A stretch of DNA of 64,000 bases from Hirsutella rhossiliensis. Its lineage: Eukaryota; Ascomycota; Sordariomycetes; Hypocreales; Ophiocordycipitaceae. Of the stretch, positions 58,300-64,000 are shown one piece after another (position 1 is the first letter of the stretch; every line of letters starts with the position of its first letter). A program made the position numbers and the translations under genes. The notes beneath the pieces are model-generated. The model did no database searches. It had not been told where the DNA came from and saw only the letters and a list, made by a program, of their open reading frames with translations. The stretch spans positions 7,192,001 to 7,256,000 of the forward strand of contig NW_025408667.1 of assembly GCF_020360975.1 (NCBI RefSeq), written 5' to 3'.

Positions 58300-60605
58300 A
58301 GTAGTTCCTAGGTATTTTCTTCTAGTCTATATCCCTTTTACTTAATAAGGTATTCTTATTACTAACCTTATTTTCTTATATCTAGTATTTATTTAGCTTT
58401 ATATTCCTAATTATTATTAACTTTAATTTTTTCTTATAGTTTAGCGTTTTATAGTACTAGTTTTAATAATAAGATATAAAATATTAGGTATATCCGTATT
58501 ATCGTTAATAGCGAAAGTTCGTAGTTAACTTTTAAAATAATTTTCTTAACCTTAAACGGTCTAAGTTTCTTAAAATCTAATTTATTACTTAGTCGTTTTA
58601 TTTTAATATTTCGTCGTACGAGGTAGACTATATCTCCCTCTTAAAAGATTAGTCCCTATAATCTTTTCCGATTATAGTAAGTAGATATTCGTTTTCTAAT
58701 AAATTAAAGTTCTTATTATATTTCTTTATATAATTTTTATAGCTAATCTACTTATAGTATCGCTCGTTCTACTTATAGTCCTTATTAAGTAACCTTAAAT
58801 ACTTCTAGGTTATATCTATAATTAGCGTATACTAATAAGAGCTTAGTTATTTTTATAACTAAGCTATTATAAGCTAGTTACGCTATTAGTAGCTATTTAA
58901 CTTAATTGTTTTATTTATAGCTAATATAGTATCGTAAATATTATTTAAGCGTTTAGTTAAGTTATTTTATTTATCTATCTATTTATAGGTAATAAGCTAT
59001 ACTAAGCTTATATTTCGTCCTTAATTATACTATAAGAGCTTACTAAAACTTAGCTATAAACGTACTTCCTTTATTAAAGATAATCTCGTTTAGTAGTCTA
59101 TAATTACTAATAATAGTTTATAGGAATATATATACTAGCTCTTTTATATTACTTACTTTTTTATATAGTAAGAAGTACTTATACTTCGTTAGTCTATTAG
59201 TAATAACGAATATACTATCGTACTTAACGTTAGTTATAGGTTCTTTTAATAGTAATAGCTTTATAATATAGTCGAAAGCTATTAAATCCTATAGTTTTTC
59301 TAGTACTAGTAGCGGTTATAATTCTCTATATAGTTTATATTATTTAGCTTTACTTTATACGTAAAGTTTATATTCTTTAATAACTTATTATACTACTTCT
59401 TTAAGCTATAGGAAGTTATATTATCGTTTAATCCGTTTTATTATTCTTTAGATTCCTTAGTATCTATATATTAGATATTCGTATATATCTTATATAACTT
59501 TATCTTATAATTCTAGTAGTATCTAGATTTTATTTTTATATATTAAGACTTCTAAATATCCTATATTATATCCGTTTAATACTTTATATTCTTTTATTTA
59601 TTTTAGGATCTTTTAGTAAGTTAAGTTATTAGGTTATACTTTAAATATTATATTTAGCTATTATTACTAGTAGTTCCCGTTTTCGTTAATTTCTAGGAGC
59701 TATCCTTTCGCTATAGGTGCCCCTATATTATAGTTACTTTATTAACTAAAGGTATTAGCTCGACCGTTTTCTATTCCTTTTCTATAGATTATTTCGTAGT
59801 TAAATTCTAATAAGTATTCGGCCTATTAGATTTATCGTCCGTTTAACTATTACGTCGTTATAAAATATAAGATATTCTTATAGTCTATATAGACCTTAAC
59901 TTTATATTTACTTCTAAGAAGGTAGTATTAAAATTCCTTAAAAGCTTAAATAATTATAAGGAATTCTTTATTATAGATAAGGTAATTAGGTTCTACGCTA
60001 TATAGCTTCTTCGAGTAGAATATAATTAGTCGTAGTCTTCTTTTATTATCTTTTTATTTAATTTATACTCTTAGAGTAAAGTCTAATATATTAGTTTTAA
60101 GTTCGATTTATTATTTTAGATCGAAGGTAGTTAAGACTAGTTCTTATATAATTATAGTTTTAATATATTCGAAAGCTTTATTAGCTTTATCGTCTTATAT
60201 AAATTCTTTTTCCTTCTTTATTAAGTTATATAATAGTACTATAATCTTTCTAAAATCTTTAATAAATTATTAGTAGTAATTTATAAATCCTAAGAAACTT
60301 TATATATCCTTAACGTTCTTTAGCGTTAGCTATTCTTTAACTAAGTTAATTTTATCTTATTATATTTATATCTCTCTTAGTAAGATTGTATATCTAAGGA
60401 AGTTTACTTCTTATATATAGAACTTACTCTTCTTTAGTTTAACTAGTAACTTTATATTTTAAAGTACGCGGAGTACTTTATAGACGTATTCTTTATATTC
60501 TTCTAAGGTATCTAAGAAGATTAGGATATTATCTAGGTATACTACTATAAAGATATCTAAGTATTCGCGTAGGATATTATTAATTATCTAAAATACGTCG
60601 AACAG
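58300..60605 (-). mobile_element. Second Ty3/gypsy pol relic, minus strand, cut by the Helitron
   Basis: On the minus strand, reading from 60,605 down: reverse transcriptase (REYLDIFIVVYLDNILIFLDTLEEYKEYV, here given in two parts by position, 60,460-60,570; YLDD has become YLDN), RNase H (NYLIYNKEFLIII near 59,900-59,990) and integrase (NEIIFNKGSTFIAKF near 59,050-59,105, from DRGSTFIAKFW). Order RT, RNase H, integrase is Ty3/gypsy. The reverse transcriptase is interrupted at about 60,600, upstream of its YLDD region, where GC-normal Helitron DNA begins. Protease and gag, if present, must lie beyond the Helitron. Confidence 0.8.
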
Positions 60606-63600
60606 CTGTTAAGTTGCCAAGGCAATGGGCTTAACGGCTGAATATCCAGCCCGAAGGCTGAACATCGTATACCTGCAATTCGGCTTTCCCAAGGAGGGCC
60701 CCTAGAAACCCCCCTTTCGCCTGCAGCGGCCAACCAGCTATTTAAAACGCTTCCTAGCAGGCCCAGTCTAGCTATATACCCTATACCTCACCGCCCCTTT
60801 CCCTGTAGCTTAGGGGAAGACGACGTTTAGTCAAGATAAAGTGGTGGATACGGCGCATCGGTAAGCTGTTGAGCCTGACGGCGTTTTTGGTCAGCGAGGC
60901 GCATCTTCATCCCTATCTCATAGTTAGCCGTGAATGCAATACGTAGGAAATGCGCATAACCTTCCGTCGGCGCGTGGTTATAGAGGCTCTGACGATCGAA
61001 AGGCGCCTCAAGGAGTAAGCCTTGCAGCGACGTAACCCGTGATACAGCAACATAGCTAATACCGGCCTGGAAGTCGCGTGAAGCGAGGTCAGTAACTATT
61101 TGATCCTTCGTTAGGCTCTGGCATTTGTGAACAGTGATAGCAAAAGCCACCGTCAGGAAACTGCGTGCGAGCGCAGGTCTCGTTGCCCACTAGGAAATCA
61201 CGCCTGACTGGGAGGATGGGTGAGATTTTCCTGCCCTCATTAGTTGTTAGATATGACGGTCCGTCGTAGCTGTCAAAGTCCACCATGATAACGGCTGGGG
61301 GGTCTTCCAATGGGTCGGCGCCTGCGTTCCAGGCGATATCGTATACAGTACCCTGAGCACCGTTAACTAGGCCAGCTGGCTGCCATAGGTTAGTAGTGAG
61401 CATTACCCTGGCGCCCTTGGCAACAGGGAACTTGTTAGATAGATTGCCAGCATTGTCGCTTGGTGCCTGTCCCGCGCCCTTGCCCTGATTCTTTGCCTCC
61501 ACCTGTATTGCCGGGGCGTTGAGGTGCACCATATGCTCGTGGTTGTATTCGTTGACCCGGGCCTTTGTAGAATACACCCGCAAAGCGGTACTGAAGCTGT
61601 CAACCTCACCCTGCATTAGCCTAGCCTGTACCCGATTACTAAGGAGGTTCCAGGACGTTATAGACAACTTGACTTCACGCAGTTCCTGCAACGCCTGACG
61701 GAACTGGGCCTGATCATCGCCAACCTGGCGCTGTACCGTGATCAGGAAGACAGTGCGGTCAAACAACCGGTAGGCTACCTGCCCTTTCCTTTCCAACGAG
61801 GACAGGCCGGTTCTCGTCGAATACAGGGCTTTTGCCGGACTGGTGGCAACTGGAAGAAATCGCCCACAAGCAAGACGCTCACACCACCAAAGAACTCGAC
61901 TTTGCGCTGTGGAAAGGCCTGTCGCAAACGGGAATCGATCCGCGCGAGCTGCTCAAGCCCTAGCATGCTCTTTTCATCGATAACGAGGTATTTCACGTGC
62001 CGTAGGCGGGACTGAAGGGCGGCTGCGTCGGTTGGGGAAGGTCGGTAAAGGACCACCCACAGGAGGCGTAGCAACGAATGAATAGTGCTACCCTGTATCT
62101 GGTTACTCGCAACGCCTGTTGGCGCCACGCGGCAAATTGGGCTAGGATTCGGTAGGGCGGCTGCCTGAAGATGGGAGGAAAGCACCTTGATAAGGAATGA
62201 CTTGCCTGTGCCACCACCACCATCAACGTGAAGAAGGATTTGAGTAGGATTTTGCGCCTGGAAGTGACCTATGAATGTGTCGTACACGAGCCGTTGTTGT
62301 GGGTTCAGCTCATCACGCCAGTGAGGGCCAAGGACCTCCACATTGTTGGCTACGGGTGGCTAGCGATAAGGTCTTTCCAGTAGCCATCTCGAAGCTCCGG
62401 ATAAGTACCCACATGCCGGGACCAGTCGTAATTGACGTCGATATCGCGGTGGCCAAGTATGTCAAGGTCTTCCTGGGTAAGGGGTGGTCAGGTAAAGGGC
62501 GGCCAGGCGAATCCAGTCTTCGTCATCAAATTCTTCCTCCACAGGCAGAGCCTCGTATTGATCCTCTTGAGGCTGTAATCGAGCCTCACTTGGCTGGCCG
62601 TAATGGTCATCATCGTGACTGTGATGCTGCCAACAATAGGAGAAGGCCTGAACGTGGAACTAAAAAGCTGGCCGTCGAAAGTGAGGAGCTCATCGAGCCG
62701 GCGATGTGGGTGATTTAAAGTCAGCTTTACACGGCAGTAGTCTGGCCACTGCTGGCCTTCTGGATCAGCCTGATAGCGAGGAAAGTAAACCAACACACGG
62801 GGCCTGCCGTGGACGTTGCCTGGCTGCCATTGCTTCCACTTGGAAGGGTCTCTAGAGCGGAAATTCCAGAATTTGAGGAAGGAGACGTAAGTGAGGTCCG
62901 TTAGAGCTTCTGGGCGTTGACTGTACTTCTCGTAGACGTTGGGTGCCTCATCAACCTCATCGCCGTCAATGCGGAGGTAGCGGGAATGCCTATCAGAATT
63001 ACGGCAGTCAACGTATAGGCAGGTACGTGAACCCTCCTGTAACGGCAGGCCGAGGAGCAAGTGGCAAACCTCCTGCTTCGAGTAATCCCGCTCAGAAACT
63101 AGCTGATTTAGTAGCTTTGACGTAAAGGAAATCAGGGGGTTGTGGTCCTTAACCCGGGGCATCAGGGCCTTCCCAATCTGGGCAAAAGAATCGCTCTTCT
63201 TTTCTGACTTGGAGCAGTATTTTGCTGCGTAGTCGATCACCTGCTGTAGACTCGTGCAGGGCGAGACATCTGTATTGGCTAGCCACGCAACGGTAAGCAA
63301 GCGGTTATAGTGGTTAATCTGGCCATCGTTCCGCGCCCCTAAAGCTCCAGTGCTTAGAGTGAGGAGCCTTGTCAAGGGAGGCTAGTAGGCGCTGGCCGTG
63401 AGGAAATCCGAAGCGGCACTCCATCTGCTTGGTATGCTTGCTGAGGTGCATACAGTAGTTGTTACAGTGGTGGCGTTGCACGCGGTTGACTATCATCGAT
63501 AGGAATTGAACGGTAAGGGGGTGTTGCAACAGATTAATGATCAGAGGGTTTCCTTCTCCGGGTGCCTGTATGCGCCGAGGCTCCGGGTTGATAGCAGATA

Positions 63601-64000
63601 TGTAATATCCCCAGATACGGGCGAATCGCTCTCGGGACCGATCATTGTCAGGATCCAAGTCTGGGTGGCCACTTAGCCAATATAGGCCATGGTGGTGACT
63701 GGAACCCCTGCCCTGCCACTCGTACCGACCCCAAAAGTCCGTTAGGTTGAACTTCCGCTTCAGGACAATAGCCTAAGCAATGTATAGCGCTTATGGAAGT
63801 GGTAAGCGGCGATGTGGGCGTTGTCTCGCAGCAGTTGCCGGGACAGAGCAATCCGCGCCGCCTCGGGAGCTGCTTGCCACTCGTCGAATCGAGGCATATG
63901 ACGGTATAGGGATTCCCAGTGGTAATCAGCTGCACTTACAGTAGCGAAGAGGCCGGGCCTGCCTAGATTATAGGCATATGCTTCCAACTCCTTCCTTTGC
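60606..64000 (-). mobile_element. Helitron (autonomous type, decayed), 3' part within the window
   Basis: GC-normal DNA with an abrupt left border against RIP-altered gypsy sequence. The minus strand encodes Rep and PIF1-like helicase, so the element's 3' end lies at the left. Near this end are short hairpins: TTGCC-AA-GGCAA inside GTTAAG...CTTAAC (60,609-60,636) and CAGCC-CGAA-GGCTG (60,649-60,662). A canonical CTRR terminus was not found within the last few bases, so the exact end is uncertain. The element continues past base 64,000. Confidence 0.75.
60827..64000 (-). pseudogene. Helitron Rep/PIF1-helicase gene, broken by frameshifts
   Basis: Successive overlapping minus-strand frames together give one Helitron protein. 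From the N-terminal side: a Helitron-like N region (to about 63,780); Rep HUH motif as GSSHHHGLYWL (about 63,683-63,706); VNRVQRHHCNNYCM; two-tyrosine motif YAAKYCSK (63,209-63,232); a linker; then helicase Walker A GGGGTGKS (about 62,195-62,220), VIDEKSML (61,963-61,989), LLVGDFFQLPPV, and the C-terminal VHKCQSLT...YVAVSRV near 61,020-61,130. Frames change near 63,775, 63,330, between 62,490 and 62,345, and near 61,830 and 61,158, with a stop in the linker (62,357). The breaks are mainly indels, not C-to-T changes. Protein identity is otherwise strong, so decay is recent, or some indels are read errors. The N-terminus is outside the window. Confidence 0.85.

Larger units (their letters stand above)
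43209..60605. repeat. AT-rich, RIP-degraded nest of transposons
   Basis: About 17.4 kb in which CA and TG dinucleotides are nearly absent, TA steps are very frequent, and no frame of useful length stays open. Translation of the transposon relics shows stops at former Gln (CAG/CAA to TAG/TAA) and Trp codons, and Asp to Asn and Cys to Tyr changes. That is the expected result of RIP (C-to-T on either strand). The switch from normal DNA is sharp at both ends, at 43,209 and near 60,605. Components are listed separately. The block is expected to be heterochromatic. Confidence 0.92.

Noticed and set aside
1..64000. tRNA or rRNA genes
   Set aside because: By eye, no GGTTCGAATCC-type B-box with matching A-box and no rRNA-like stretch was seen on either strand. 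A tRNAscan run would settle this.

Overview
The window is nuclear DNA of a filamentous ascomycete (Pezizomycotina), most likely a Sordariomycete and perhaps Hypocreales. The reasons are short introns (about 50-80 nt) with GTRNGT-type donors and CTRAC-type branch points, ATG18, RAD3, PRP3, PPS1 and TYW4 orthologues of filamentous-fungus type, pyrimidine-rich 5' leaders, and one long block with heavy repeat-induced point mutation (RIP). Species cannot be named from the sequence alone.

Left gene-bearing part (1-43,208). The order is: 3' end of a phenol 2-monooxygenase (+); a Ulp1-type SUMO protease (+) whose first exon carries an in-frame TAG; 5.7 kb without a gene, rich in simple repeats and GTAC palindromes; a small RGS-domain protein (+); mitochondrial glycerol-3-phosphate dehydrogenase GUT2 (-); a 277-bp MITE with perfect 23-bp inverted repeats; TYW4/PPM2 (-), a methyltransferase-Kelch-JmjC fusion of the wybutosine pathway, divergent from ATG18 (+); PPS1 dual-specificity phosphatase (-), divergent from RAD3/XPD helicase (+, ten exons, one of 10 nt); a DDHD phospholipase A1 (-), divergent from a sedoheptulose/fructose-bisphosphatase family enzyme (+); 4.3 kb without a gene; a three-finger C2H2 regulator (+); and U4/U6 snRNP protein PRP3 (-). 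These are mostly housekeeping genes (DNA repair and transcription, splicing, tRNA modification, autophagy, central carbon metabolism). They do not form a biosynthetic cluster.

AT-rich island (43,209 to about 60,600). Here CA and TG dinucleotides almost vanish and stops replace Gln and Trp codons, as RIP predicts. It is a nest of dead transposons. It starts with a transposon end related to the MITE. It then holds a full-length Ty3/gypsy element (46,364-53,069, two 186-bp LTRs), a second retroelement gag with a zinc knuckle (about 53,300-55,770), a truncated third LTR+gag copy of the first element (55,771 to about 57,072), and another gypsy element on the minus strand (to about 60,605). Both gypsy elements appear to carry an extra accessory reading frame antisense to pol, between integrase and the 3' LTR.

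Right end (about 60,606-64,000). Base composition returns to normal in a minus-strand Helitron (Rep plus PIF1-like helicase) that is broken by several frameshifts but shows no RIP. It appears to interrupt the reverse transcriptase of the last gypsy element and runs off the window.
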